64,000 nucleotides of DNA from NCBI GenBank assembly GCA_006226375.1, contig SBHC01000079.1, positions 124,001-188,000 of the forward strand. Direction: 5' to 3'. Position numbers and translations under genes: made by a program. Under the pieces are notes generated by a model. The model saw nothing but the letters and a program-made list of their open reading frames with translations. It searched no databases and was not told the origin of the DNA. This DNA comes from Deltaproteobacteria bacterium. GTDB taxonomy: Bacteria; Myxococcota_C; UBA6777. Below are positions 10,055-21,500 of the stretch, piece after piece; the stretch's first letter is position 1, and the number at the start of each line of letters is the position of its first letter.

Positions 10055-12463
10055 CTAAGGCGTAACCTTCCAAAGCCAACGTGTTTGTGACCCAACCAAA
10101 GAAACAGTCGTATCCTTTGGCTTCACAGGGAAGGTTGCCTCTGCCTTACTCTCCCCAGCAACAAAGACTCCTCCATAAGCATCCAACGCGATAGTTCGAA
10201 CTCGATCGTCATCGGAGCTGCCCAAGGTTTGCTGTGTTTTCAGTGTGATGTTGGGCGTAGTTTCTGGATCAAGTTGGGCTACAAACACATCTTGTTTGCC
10301 CTTTGTGGCGCTCGCAAGATCCTTGCTCCAGGTGATGGACTTCTCAAATGTGCCCGCCACCCAAACATCCTTGCCGTTGCAGCCCACCGCCAATGCTTCT
10401 CCGAACCCTTGGTCTGGGAAGGTTAACGTTCGCTTTACCTGAAAAGACCCATCCAACTCGGCCACAAACATATCTCCTGGATCGCTCGGCTGCTCGGGCT
10501 GAAGGACCAGGGAACCCAACTTGGTACTCCCCTGAAACGAACCTGCGATGTACGTCAAACCAGAAGGACAAACGGCGAGACCATGCAACGTTGCATTTCC
10601 AAGTGCGCCGATGCCGTCACTGACGACGCCACCCACTCGGTTAAGACGAAACAAACCGAGGGTCCGAAGCCCGTTCGATTTTAGTGGGTCTTTCCCAGGA
10701 ATGGTGATATCTGACTGGAAAGATCCTCCAACCAACAGATGCGTGTTGCCTTGCAACGCCAGAGAGGAAGGCTGCAACTGGCCGCCTGGAGCAACAGCCC
10801 AAAACCACCGGGGCTGGTTGGCTTCCACTTGGAGCTTCGCCACAAACCCCTCTGCGCTGTTGGACGACGACAACGAAGTTGAGCCCAAAGCAAGCTGAGA
10901 CTGGAACGTTCCAGCAACATAGAAGGAGGTATCTCCCTCCCGGATCAGTGCAGTTGCTTCGGTTGACTTTGTAGCTCCCGCTGAAACCATCCATTGGGCA
11001 GTTCCTGTGGTGCTCAGGGCTGCAACAAAGAGGTCTTGTGAGCCCTTCGCAGTGAGGGTGTTCGACCCCCAAGCCAGGCTTGATGCAAATACGCCAGCCA
11101 CCACAAGAGAGTCCTTGGTCACAGCCAGAGCGCGGGCTTCACTTTGTCCTTGCGATGCAAACACGCGAAGCCAGATCACCCGGCCCAAAGGATCCAATTT
11201 GGCAACGAAGACATCCGCAGAGGCTCCTCCTTTGTGTGTTGCCACGCCGAGGCGACCTTCTCCTCGCCAACTTCCCGCAAGGTATACGTGTTGTTGAGCG
11301 TCCGCTTGCACCGCAAGAATTTGAACGTCAGATGATGCACCTTGTGCAGCCTGCACCCAACCACATGAAGGGCCACAAACACAGCGTTGCCGGCTGGAGT
11401 TGCACGAGAGAACCCCAGAACAAGAGGAGTCATCTTTGCAGGGTTCACAGTCGCCTTTGACGCAGGCTTCCCCTACACACGAATGTTCGCAGCGACCGCA
11501 GAACCATGGGTCGTTGTCGAGATCCACACAGAGGCCCTCACAGTTGGTTTGCCCTGTAGGACAACACATCCCTTTGCTGCAGGTTTCTCCCGAAGCACAG
11601 GCTTGACCACAGGCGCCACAATGTCTGGGATCGGTCTTAATATCAACACAAGTCCCTCCACAAAACTGTGCGCCGTTTTGACAAGAACACGACCCAGAAG
11701 AACAACCGGCTCCCCCGTCACACACTTTGCCGCAACCACCGCAGTGATTTGAGTCAGACTGTGTATCCACACACTTCCCCTGGCAGCAGATCTTCCCCGA
11801 GCCACAGCGGTTACCACACGCTCCACAATGTTCCTGGCTGGACGATGTGTCGGTGCATACTCCTTCACATTGGGTGCTGCAATTCTTCTGGCAAACCCCT
11901 TTGATGCAGAAGGGTTTGTCTGTTGGGCAGGTCATACCGCAGCTACCGCAATGTTGGACGTTTGCCTGGATGTCGACGCACACACCATTACACACCTGAC
12001 GTCCTGCCCTGCAAGAACATTTGCCCTGCAGGCACTCGCTGTTGGTGGGACACTTGATACCGCAGTCTCCGCAGTTCGCGGGGTCTGTTTGTGGATCAAT
12101 GCAGGAACCATCAGGGCAGAACTTTGCGTTGGCTCCACAATCCTGGCACGAACCCACAACGCAACGTTGCTTTCCTTTCACGCAAGTGCGCTGACACTGC
12201 CCGCAATGCTCCGAACTTGTCTGCAGGTCCACGCAAATCACAGTGTCACCGACATCACAAGACGTTTGTCCGTTGGGACACTTGCACCGGTGAGTTTGGA
12301 CTTCGCAAACAGCGCCGTTCACGCAGTCATTGTCAGTTTCGCATTGCACGTTGACATCCAGGTAACAACCGGGAGGAACCAAGCAAACGAAAACAGCCAA
12401 CACGAGCAAAGCACGGGTGACAGACATGGCAGAGGAAACGATTCGATACATCCGTAGCTTCAT
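10055..12463 (-). CDS. Cys-rich lipoprotein with SBBP-type beta-propeller repeats
   Basis: 802 residues from ATG 12463, which sits four bases after the stop of the PEGA gene, suggesting translational coupling. The next in-frame ATGs, at 12451 and 12427, are alternatives. The N-terminus is hydrophobic and ends in VPPGC, a weak lipobox. Residues of about 35-380 are tandem Cys-rich units (HCGxCGxxC type) like those of the 3190-5628 gene. The C-terminal half has repeats of the form DVFVAKLDPxGxxxW / VYLAGSF that match the SBBP beta-propeller family. The product is probably an outer-surface protein with a disulfide stalk and a propeller head. It is convergent with the CARDB gene, 16 bases apart. 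Function unknown. Confidence 0.75.
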   Translation of the reverse strand: MKLRMYRIVSSAMSVTRALLVLAVFVCLVPPGCYLDVNVQCETDNDCVNGAVCEVQTHRCKCPNGQTSCDVGDTVICVDLQTSSEHCGQCQRTCVKGKQRCVVGSCQDCGANAKFCPDGSCIDPQTDPANCGDCGIKCPTNSECLQGKCSCRAGRQVCNGVCVDIQANVQHCGSCGMTCPTDKPFCIKGVCQKNCSTQCEGVCTDTSSSQEHCGACGNRCGSGKICCQGKCVDTQSDSNHCGGCGKVCDGGAGCSSGSCSCQNGAQFCGGTCVDIKTDPRHCGACGQACASGETCSKGMCCPTGQTNCEGLCVDLDNDPWFCGRCEHSCVGEACVKGDCEPCKDDSSCSGVLSCNSSRQRCVCGPSCGWVQAAQGASSDVQILAVQADAQQHVYLAGSWRGEGRLGVATHKGGASADVFVAKLDPLGRVIWLRVFASQGQSEARALAVTKDSLVVAGVFASSLAWGSNTLTAKGSQDLFVAALSTTGTAQWMVSAGATKSTEATALIREGDTSFYVAGTFQSQLALGSTSLSSSNSAEGFVAKLQVEANQPRWFWAVAPGGQLQPSSLALQGNTHLLVGGSFQSDITIPGKDPLKSNGLRTLGLFRLNRVGGVVSDGIGALGNATLHGLAVCPSGLTYIAGSFQGSTKLGSLVLQPEQPSDPGDMFVAELDGSFQVKRTLTFPDQGFGEALAVGCNGKDVWVAGTFEKSITWSKDLASATKGKQDVFVAQLDPETTPNITLKTQQTLGSSDDDRVRTIALDAYGGVFVAGESKAEATFPVKPKDTTVSLVGSQTRWLWKVTP

Positions 12464-12467
12464 CGTG

Positions 12468-13844
12468 TTAGAGGTCATCATTGGAAGGCTTAATACGAAC
12501 ACGGCAGGGAAGCTGAAACTTGGTCTGCGTGCGTGACATCAACAACGTCGTCACTCCAGCCCCAAGCCCCAACACACCAAGCCCAAGGCCAACATAGCCC
12601 ACTGTGCGAAAGGTGTTTCCTTCCGTCGCTTGTTGCTGGTAGGTGTCAAACCGAATGGGTCGAGCTTGGAGGGCTTGTTCATGCCGATCGTTGGCCAAGC
12701 CATGCATCAAGCCTCCCACCCCAGCAATCAGCGCCCCCGAAGCAAGAACAACCCAGCCAATCGGCATCATCCGAGGCCCACGCTGTTTTGTGTTCAACCA
12801 TTGCAGATACACAGCCTCGCGCTTCAACACAGAAGCAATGGTGTACGTTTGGTTGGCCTTCGCCTCCATCGTCCTTTTGACGATATGAAAGCAACCACGA
12901 CGTAGCTCCACCGTCCGAGTTCCAGGCTGGAGAACAAGGCGAAGACTGCTGTTCCCCCTGTACTTGCCATCCACATAAACCTGAGCGTTAATCGGCGTGG
13001 TATTCACCACCAACACAGGAGGACCTGGCGGACGCAACACCACAACACGTGGCTTTCCCTCCACAACCTTCAATGTTCTCTGCAACGACTGACCGTTGGG
13101 ATACAGCACCTTTAGCTTGTAGGTGCCTGGCTTGAGTTCCTTGGAGAATGCTTCTCCCTTCGCCACAATCGGCTTAACCAACACGGAAGAGAGCAGCGTC
13201 AAGGTAGCTTCTGGATGATTGGTCACAACCGTCGTTGCGCTGGCCCGCTCCTTCGGCGCAAACACCATCGCGATACGACCGAAGGGTTTGGGTGACAGCG
13301 TACGACTCTGCTGCTCACCGCCTTTGTAGCGAACCACAACCTTGTGGGTCCGAGGGAGCAACTTGAGCTTCCAGATCGCCCCTACCTGGCAAGACTTCCA
13401 GCCCTTGGCCGAGACGCAAACCGAAGCATCAGAGCGACCTGTCAAGAGAGTGAGTTCCATGCGCCCGATGCTCTTCTCTATGCGACTTCGCAACGCCAGC
13501 GCCTCTTGCTTTCCCGTCACCCCTTCCAACAGATCTTCCTTCAAGGCGAGGCTCAGCTGTGCGATGGCTTTTTCCCGTAACACCGAAGCGTTCTCTACAG
13601 GTAGATTCTTTGCAACCTTATCAAAACAGAGAGCTGCATTGCGCAACAAACGCCCTTTGCGAAGCCGTTGAGCCTCCGAGAGACCCTTTCCAGAGCCCAA
13701 CTTCCGAGCAGACTCCACAAAACAATCACCGGCCTGTTCAGGTTGGTTGTTCCGGTACAGCCGATAACAATCTGCCCAAGCGACCGAACTCCAACTGAGC
13801 CACACCAACAACGAGAGCCAAAGAAGCCCTCTTCTCCCATTCAT
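12468..13844 (-). CDS. Exported PEGA-domain protein with membrane helices
   Basis: 458 residues. The ATG at 13844 is preferred because GGTAGGA lies 8 bases upstream; ATGs at 13853 and 13862 are alternatives. A signal peptide ends at SVAWA. A helical region with Cys residues (about 20-120) precedes beta-rich parts. A PEGA-like segment is visible (VLVVNTTPINAQVYVDGKYRGNS), a small domain often tied to surface-layer or envelope proteins. Two hydrophobic Gly-rich helices near the C-terminus (WVVLASGALIAGVGG; VGYVGLGLGVLGLGAGV) would anchor it. It forms an operon with the downstream Cys-rich/SBBP gene. Role: envelope protein of unknown task. Confidence 0.7.
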   Translation of the reverse strand: MNGRRGLLWLSLLVWLSWSSVAWADCYRLYRNNQPEQAGDCFVESARKLGSGKGLSEAQRLRKGRLLRNAALCFDKVAKNLPVENASVLREKAIAQLSLALKEDLLEGVTGKQEALALRSRIEKSIGRMELTLLTGRSDASVCVSAKGWKSCQVGAIWKLKLLPRTHKVVVRYKGGEQQSRTLSPKPFGRIAMVFAPKERASATTVVTNHPEATLTLLSSVLVKPIVAKGEAFSKELKPGTYKLKVLYPNGQSLQRTLKVVEGKPRVVVLRPPGPPVLVVNTTPINAQVYVDGKYRGNSSLRLVLQPGTRTVELRRGCFHIVKRTMEAKANQTYTIASVLKREAVYLQWLNTKQRGPRMMPIGWVVLASGALIAGVGGLMHGLANDRHEQALQARPIRFDTYQQQATEGNTFRTVGYVGLGLGVLGLGAGVTTLLMSRTQTKFQLPCRVRIKPSNDDL

Positions 13845-14008
13845 TTGTCTCATCCTACCCATATTGCTTGCATTCACTTTTGAGAAAACCTGTCTTTTTT
13901 GAAACCTACTTTTGTTATACGACCATTTCCAGCAAGACCCAAATATTTCCAAGCCAACATGCGAACCAATACCCCTGCACCACTTTCCAATTCGGGAATA
14001 GATCCACC

Positions 14009-14037
14009 TTGACAAGACTTATACTCAACATTAGCAT
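14009..14037 (+). promoter_or_regulatory. Candidate nadA promoter
   Basis: TTGACA at 14009-14014, 17-base spacer, TAGCAT at 14032-14037 (4 of 6). The -10 box lies inside the first of two palindromic elements, so a repressor bound there would block the polymerase. Sequence match only. Confidence 0.45.
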
Positions 14038-14040
14038 AAG
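14021..14040 (+). promoter_or_regulatory. Operator-like element, upstream copy
   Basis: ATACTCAACATTAGCATAAG matches the downstream element at 14088-14107 in 17 of 20 positions. It is an imperfect version of the same palindrome and overlaps the candidate -10 box of nadA. Confidence 0.5.
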
Positions 14041-14087
14041 CGGCACTGTGGGAACAACCGCAGTCTTTTTTGTACCCACCACCCACA

Positions 14088-14107
14088 ATGCTCAACTTGA
14101 GCATAAG
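14088..14107 (+). promoter_or_regulatory. Operator-like element, downstream copy with perfect palindrome
   Basis: ATGCTCAA-C-TTGAGCAT (14088-14104) is a perfect 8+1+8 palindrome. The second copy 67 bases upstream, shared even in the flanking AAG, makes a dedicated transcription factor site likely. I do not recognise it as the known NiaR or NrtR type. Confidence 0.55.
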
Positions 14108-14170
14108 ACATAGACCCCTAGAATACCGCAAGGATTGCGTCATAGGGCAGAAAAGAAAGCGAGCAGAAGA

Positions 14171-15193
14171 ATGGAAGCGAACACCCAGAATCTTGAGGTG
14201 GATTTGAACTACACTCCCGAGATCGAAAAGGCAACAGCAGCCTTGTATGAGCGGGTTAAGCACGTCATCCCTGCGATGGAGTGGCCGATGCATGCGCCGT
14301 ACATTGCGGCGATTGAGGAGTGGAAGAAGAAGCGCAACGCGGTCATCCTGGTTCACAACTACCAGACTCCAGAGATCTTTTATGGGGTAGCGGATTACAC
14401 AGGTGACTCGCTGGGGTTGGCCCGAAAAGCTGCTGAAACGGACGCCGACGTGATTGTCATGTGCGGTGTTCACTTCATGGCAGAGACGGCCAAGCTCCTC
14501 AATCCAGAGAAGACCGTCTTGATTCCCGATATGAGAGCTGGTTGTTCTCTTGCCGAATCGATCACAGGCGAAGATGTCCGTCGCTTGCGCGAGCAGTATC
14601 CGGGCGTTCCCGTAGTTACGTATGTCAACACATCAGCCGACGTGAAAGCCGAAACCGACGTTTGCTGCACGTCGTCCAACGCCGTGAAAGTGGTGGAAGC
14701 GCTGGGAACAGACAAGGTCATCTTCTTGCCGGACGAATACCTTGGAAACTACGTTGACTCCCAAACGGATGTGGAAGTTATCTTGTGGCAAGGTCACTGT
14801 GAAGTTCACGAGCGGTTTACCCCGGACGACCTCCGCAACTACCGAAAAGAATACAACCAAGAGATCAGCATCATCGCTCACCCGGAGTGTCCACCGGATG
14901 TATTGGGCGAGGCTGATTTTGTTGGCTCCACCTCACAGCTCATCGACTTCGTAAAGACCGAACGCCCAGAACGCGTCGTGATGATTACCGAGTGCTCCAT
15001 GAGTGACAACGTAGCAGTGGAGTTTCCCGAGTTGGAGTTTATCCGACCCTGCAACCTGTGCCCTCACATGAAGCGCATCACCCTCCCCCGGATCTTGGAG
15101 AGCCTTCAGACACTCAACCACGCAGTGGAAGTGGACCCAGAGATTGCAGAGCGCGCACGACGCTCGGTCGAACGCATGCTTGAGATTGGCTAA
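14171..15193 (+). CDS. nadA: Quinolinate synthase
   Basis: 340 residues from ATG 14171; a TTG further upstream is less likely. NadA condenses iminoaspartate (from NadB) with dihydroxyacetone phosphate to give quinolinate, the start of de novo NAD synthesis, using a [4Fe-4S] cluster in the cytoplasm. Family signatures are clear: [58 protein letters not shown] and CNLCPHMK. Candidate cluster cysteines are Cys98, Cys165 or Cys166, and Cys294 or Cys297. The gene stands alone: nadB and nadC are not next to it. Two operator-like palindromes upstream suggest repression by NAD status (inference). Confidence 0.95.
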   Translation: MEANTQNLEVDLNYTPEIEKATAALYERVKHVIPAMEWPMHAPYIAAIEEWKKKRNAVILVHNYQTPEIFYGVADYTGDSLGLARKAAETDADVIVMCGVHFMAETAKLLNPEKTVLIPDMRAGCSLAESITGEDVRRLREQYPGVPVVTYVNTSADVKAETDVCCTSSNAVKVVEALGTDKVIFLPDEYLGNYVDSQTDVEVILWQGHCEVHERFTPDDLRNYRKEYNQEISIIAHPECPPDVLGEADFVGSTSQLIDFVKTERPERVVMITECSMSDNVAVEFPELEFIRPCNLCPHMKRITLPRILESLQTLNHAVEVDPEIAERARRSVERMLEIG

Positions 15194-15564
15194 GACCAAA
15201 CCCCAACCCCTGCCCTCCCACACAAGCTCCCTCGTAAAGACTGCAAAACAACCCGACAAATTCTCAGAAGAGACCTGCTTCTTGGCGTAGAGGCAACCTT
15301 GGGAGAGTGCGAACGCCCTTTCGCATCGTCGAGAGAGAGCCATTTTTTTTGAAGAATCTTCAACACCTCCCCCACACACCCCATACAAGCTGCAGGTAGG
15401 CAGCGTTCTGGCAGATCCAATCCACGCGACAACATCCCATCACTCCCAGCACACCGAGATTCCAACCTGAAGCCATGGAGTCAGCAGAGGAGACACAGGG
15501 ATAACCTTTTGGAGAAGCCTTGCCTTTCCATCTTCCTTGTAGGAAACGAGGTAATCAGACAGAT
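15194..15564. other. Intergenic region after nadA with a possible hairpin
   Basis: No convincing gene. A 6-bp hairpin TGCGAA-cgccct-TTCGCA lies at 15308-15325, and an 8-T run follows at 15343-15350. The 17-base gap between stem and T run makes this a poor intrinsic terminator. The promoter of the large RHS gene is not recognisable. Confidence 0.35.
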
Positions 15565-18500
15565 ATGTTTCGGCTTTTATCGAGATGTAGCATCGTATTG
15601 TTGGTGTGGAGTTTGGGTCATACTGCAACGTTTGCCCAAAAATCGGGAGTCACTCCGAATGTCCTGGTGTTGCCCAAAGGACCCGGCTCTATCGGAGGCG
15701 TAGGGGAAAACGTTCAGCCCAACCTGAACATGGGTTTGATGAGTTACAGCATCCCCATTGTGGTTCCCACAGGCCGTGGTGATGCCACTCCCTCCCTGGG
15801 TATCTCCTACAGTTCCTCGGGAGGGGCTGGGTTGATGGGCATTGGTTGGAGCTTCCAAGGAGAATCCAGCATCACCCGACTTACCGTTCGAGGGTTACCC
15901 ACCTACACCAACAATGACAGCTTCTATGCTGGAGGAGAGTTGGTTAAGATCTCCAACACTCCTTACTACCGAGCCCGGATGGAAGGTGGCTTTGTTCGAT
16001 ACCAATGGATCCAAAAAGACGCCAACGACCAGAGCGGATACTGGATCGCCGAAGAACCCAATGGAACCCGGCTGTACTATGGAGCCGACGAAACTGGAAA
16101 GCTCGCTCCCAACAGTCAGGTAACAGGCTTAAGTGGAACCTACGCCTGGAAGCTGGTGGCCCAAGTCGATCGCAACGACAATGTGGTCCGGTACGCCTAC
16201 CTCAAGGAAGGCTCTCAATCCTACCTCGACCAGATTTCTTGGGTGTTTGACGCACAAAAAAATCCACTCTACCAAGTCAGCCTGGTCTACGAGCAACGTC
16301 CAGACCCGATCTCTGATGGAAAGCCAGGCTTCGATTTGCAAGTAACGAAGCGGATTAAGGAAATCAAGGTAACTGCGGAAGGCAAAGCCATTCGTAGTTA
16401 CAAGTTTACCTTTGAAGATGCGACAGGTCTCTCTCGATTGATCAAGGCCGAGCAAGTGGGCCAGGACGAAACCAGCCTGTACCCTGTTGTCTTTACGATG
16501 AAGTACAGCGACTCCACGTTCTCTCCCACCAACAGTCGAATGGTCCAGATGCCGACCTCACTGGGCCTCAACTTTGCCAACAACAACACGGCATTCATCG
16601 ACATGAACGGCGACGGCCTTCCAGACGTCGTCAACACAGCCAACCCCAAACATGTGTTTCATCTCAACCAGCTCACCCTTAAGAACCTGACCCAAGACAA
16701 GCACGACTTTCCCTCTTCCCAACAGGTCGAAAACCCCACCGTGACCAACGCCAAGCTGTCGAGTGACTCGGTTCAATTGATGGACTTCAACGGTGATGGT
16801 TTCACCGACCTTGTCGACGCTGTGACCAAGCGTGTGTACCTCAACAAGGGAAACACTCGCTGGGAGCCTGCACCCGAATCCATCCAAAACTTCCCCATCA
16901 CCAACAACGACCCCAATGTCCGATTCTTCGATTACAACGGCGACAAAGCCACAGACATCATTCGCAGCGACGGCAACGCGACAAGCTATTGGGTCAATGA
17001 CAAAAAAGGGGGGTGGCAGAATGTAACCGGCAAGGTGAACATCGGCCAGGGCTTTGACAAGGACAAGCTGCGCCTCATCGACATCAACGGTGATGGGTTG
17101 ATGGATGTGGTCCACATCACCACGAGCAGCCTACGCTACCGTAAGTACCTTGGGTATGGAAACTGGTCCGCCTGGATCACCATGACCGTTCCAGGTATCG
17201 ATCAATACCCCCTCTCCACCAAGGCACAGTTTGCCGACATCAACGGCGACGGAATGGCCGATATGGTCGCGTTCTTGGGCACCAGCCTTGTCTACTTTGT
17301 GAACCAAAATGGCATGTCCTTCCGAGCGGGTCAGCAGCTCAAGACCTTCTCAGGAATCGACATTCCGGACAGCTCCAAAAACTCCATCCGAATTGCCGAC
17401 ATCAATGGCAATGGTTCCCGTGACATCGTATGGATCGATGCGTCAGGAAAAGTCACCTACCTGGAGTTTTTTGGCAAACGCCCCAACCTGATGACCAACA
17501 TTGCCAACGGTATTGGACAGCACATTCAAGTCACCTATGGCTCTTCGGTGTACCATTACCTCCGAGATCTGGCAGCCAACAAAAACTGGCAAAGCAAGAT
17601 GCCGATGGCGTTCACAGTGGTCAATGAGATCCAGACCTGGGCCTCACGGGAAGCCAACAAACCAGATCCGGCTCAGGCCTGTCCAAGCACCCAACGCATC
17701 CAATACCACGACGGTTACTACGATGGGATGGAGAAGAAGTTTCGTGGATTCCGAAAGGTCGAATCGTTGATGGCCGGTGACGAATCTACAGGCTGTGCCA
17801 ACAAATCCATCGGTTTGCGGACAGAGACGTTATCCTTCTATGTCGGTGACGGGAACACACAGGCTGGAGACAATGACCTTTACTATCATGGAAAGCTACG
17901 TGAGAAGGTCACGGCAGGAGCCACTCACGACGGAAAGGTCATCACCTTCTCCTCTGCAAAGCTTACCTGGACAGACTGCAAGGTAGCTGGCAGCACCACC
18001 ACCTTTAAACCTGATGTTCGTTACATTTGTCTGTCGGCCCAAGAACAAACCATCCAGGAAGGTGAGACCGACCAAGCCAAGTGGAAAACCGTTCGCACCG
18101 AATACACGTACGATGACTACGGCAATGTTACTCTCACAGCCAACCTGGGAGAGAAAGACAAGCAAGGCGATGAGAAGTACGTGAAGTCCACGTACATCAC
18201 ACCCCAAGACCCAAACTACAAAGACAAGAAGCTTTGGCTCCTTCGACTCACACAACGCCGAGAAGTGTGCACCGCGCCAACAGGTGGAGAATGTGCTGGG
18301 CAAGACTTCTTCTACGATGGACCTGCATACCAAGGGTTACCCTCCGGCCAATACACCAAAGGCAACTTAACCCGCGCAGCCGCCAAACCTTCGGCCAATG
18401 CAGAAGCCATCCCCTCCACGAGAAACGAGTTTGATAACTACGGGAACACCGTCGGTTTGCAAGACGCCAACGGAAACCAAAGCAAGGTAGAATGGGACAC

Positions 18501-21500
18501 ACGATACCATCGCTTCCCCGTGAAGAACATCAAGCTACTCAATGGGTACGAGCTAAGCTATACCATCGAATGGGACATTCCATACGGTGTCGTTCGTCAA
18601 AGCACCGACTGGAACGGTCAAACCACGCGATACACCTACGACACCTTTGGCCGATTGACCCAAATTTATCGACCCGGAGATCCCACCAACAAGCCCACCG
18701 ATTCGTTTCAGTACAAGCTACAAGAACCTCTTAGCCAGATCGTCTCCCTCCAACGCAGCAAAGCCGGAGGAGACGCAGACCTCACACAAGTCACCTGCTT
18801 TGATGGCTTGGGACGTGTCATTCAAGAACGCTTCCTTGTTGAGCCAGGAAAGTACCTGGTAGCTTCTCACACTCGCTACAACAGCATGGGTCAAGTGGCC
18901 CAATGGGCACGAACCTACACGTCCACCAACAACACATGTAGCTTCACGATGCCAACCGATGCAAAGCTATCCGAAAACTTCTATGACGGAATGGGGCGTA
19001 ACATTCGAACGCAGCTTCCGGACCAAACCTCCACCTTCCGATTTTACAAGCCGTTCCAGGTATCGTCCTTCGACGCCGAAGACCGAGACTCCAGTTCACC
19101 TCACTACAACACCCCAACGATTGACATTGTTGACGGCCTGGGACGACTCATCCAGCGGCAACAACAGCTCCAGCCAAGTCAGGCGATTACAACCCAGTAC
19201 AAGTGGAGCTTCCTCAACATCCTTGGCACCGAACAAATGACCTCGGTGACAGATCCAAAAGGCAACACAAAGAGCCAAACCTACGATCTGTTGGGCCGGT
19301 TGTTGAAAGTCGTGGACCCTGACCGAAAAACCATCACGTTTGCGTATGACAAAGCAGGAAACTTGCTTGAGCGCAAAGACGAACGTGGCGTTGTGCTGCA
19401 ATTCACCTATGACGCACTCAACCGAACAAAGACCATTCAACAACAAGGAAAACCGGAAACGTTGGTCGAGATGACTTACGACAAGCCCACCCCTGGTTTT
19501 CCCGAAGCAACCTACACCAAAGGCCGCCTGAGCATGGTCTCCTACCCTGGCGGAAAGGACTTCTCCTCGTTCGATGTTCGCGGCAACCTCGTTGTATTCC
19601 GTCGCAACTTGCTGGGACGCAACTGGGACTTCGCCAACACCTATGACAACGTCGGTCGACTGGCGACCCGAAAGTTCCCCGATGGTCGCGAACTTAAGTA
19701 CCAAATGAATCTCGCAGGGCGTTTGACAGCCATTCCAGGAATGCTCTCTGGTGTCACATACGACTCTCACGGAGACATCTCATCCTGGACCATGGCCAAT
19801 GGAGTCAAAACACAGCTAACACTCGACACCATCGGCCGCCCCACAACCATCAGCGTGGACAATGGAAAGGTTGTGGAATCACGCTTTACCTATGACAAAG
19901 CCGGTAACATCCTCCAACTGGATCGAGGTAACAACGGGAACCTGGAGAAGCGCACCTTCACCTACGACGCGCTCTACCGACTCACCCAGGCTCAATACGG
20001 GACAAAAGAAACCCTCAACTACAAGTACGATGTGATCGGAAACATCACCCAAAAGACCTCAAACCAAGGGGCACAAAGCGTCGCACATGTGGGAGATTAC
20101 ACCTACGATCCCAAACGCCCCAGAGCGGTCTCCCAAGCAGGCTCTCTCACCCTCTCCTATGACGCGGCAGGCTTCATGAAAAGCGACAGCCAATGCCAGT
20201 TTGCATGGGACCACATTGGACGACTGTCCGAAACCAAGACCCCATCCGGTGACTCTGTTCGTTACTGGTATGGCTCCCTCCGTGACCGCTTTCTCAAGCA
20301 ATCACAGGGACAACACACCCTGTATGTTGCCAGCGATTACGAGGTTCGCGACGGAACCGCCATGATCTATGTCCAACTGGGAGGAGCACGACTGGCAGCC
20401 TGGAGTTCCACAACACACGGAACCAAGCTCTACCAGGATCTGGCACCCTTAAGTGGAGACAAGCCCCAACCTGACGGACAAATCAACGTCGCCGATGCTT
20501 GGGTGTACCACGCAAGCCGCACAGGGATTCAGAAGCTCACTCTTGATGCACGCACACCTGACGTAGACCTTACCCAAGACATCCTTCAACACAGCGTCTC
20601 TCAGCTACTCTCTGCCAGCAACGAAGGAGAGAAGCACTTCTATCACCTCGATCATTTGGGCTCAACACTCGCAGTCACGGACCAACAGGGAAGTGTGATC
20701 GCACGGAAGTCGTACTATCCCTTTGGAGCGATTCGAGAGTCCACAGGAAATGCCTTTAGCTATGGCTACATCGGAACGGAACACAGCAAAGTCACAGGGC
20801 TTAACTTCGCCAACGCCCGCTACTTGCACCCCAAGCTGGGCCGATGGATCAGCGCTGACCCCCTATTTGATACCATCCAGAGTCCCTACGATGAATGGAA
20901 TAGCTACTGGTACTCTTCCAACAACCCCATTCGTTTCAGCAACACCAGCGGGACCGCGACGGAAAGCTCCGCAGAAAAAACCATCCAAGGTCTCAAAATA
21001 GCGGTCGCTGCCCTCAGCACCGTCCTTGCAGTGGGTGCGACAGTCATGGCTTACAACGCAGCAAAACGTTCCGGCTCCAGATTCAACAAGGCCTCTCTTG
21101 TTGCAGCCGGAGTTGGACTTGTAGGAAGTACAGTCTCCTTGGTCGCCGAAAGTATCCCTGGCGAGTCGGTTTTGGACGGCAGCTTTGCCGTTGCCGGTGG
21201 TGCTGGAACCATCTTCGCAGCTGTATTTGGCCTTATCGCAGCCAAGCGCGACTTCAACCAAACCATCGTCTTGGAGGATGCGAACAACGACCTCCAAAAC
21301 CAAAAGAGCCAATTGTCGAATGATCTGGAAGCAAGAAAACGCAGCCTCTCTGCCGAACGGAGACAGCTCCAACGAAAAAGTTCCTTGATCGAACAACAAA
21401 ACCAAAGCCTGCGAGATGTAAGAAAACAATCCTATAGCAACACAAGAAGGCTCGTTCAATCGCAGATGAAAGTCAGCGAACTTCGCGCAGAGTTGGCAGC

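Larger units (their letters stand above)
13863..14170. other. Divergent intergenic region upstream of nadA
   Basis: About 300 bases with no convincing gene. It carries the candidate nadA promoter and two operator-like palindromes listed separately. The part next to the PEGA gene (13863-14000) shows nothing clear. Confidence 0.6.

Noticed and set aside
15308..15350. Hairpin and T run after nadA as a terminator
   Set aside because: The stem is only 6 bp and the T run begins 17 bases later, so it does not fit an intrinsic terminator.
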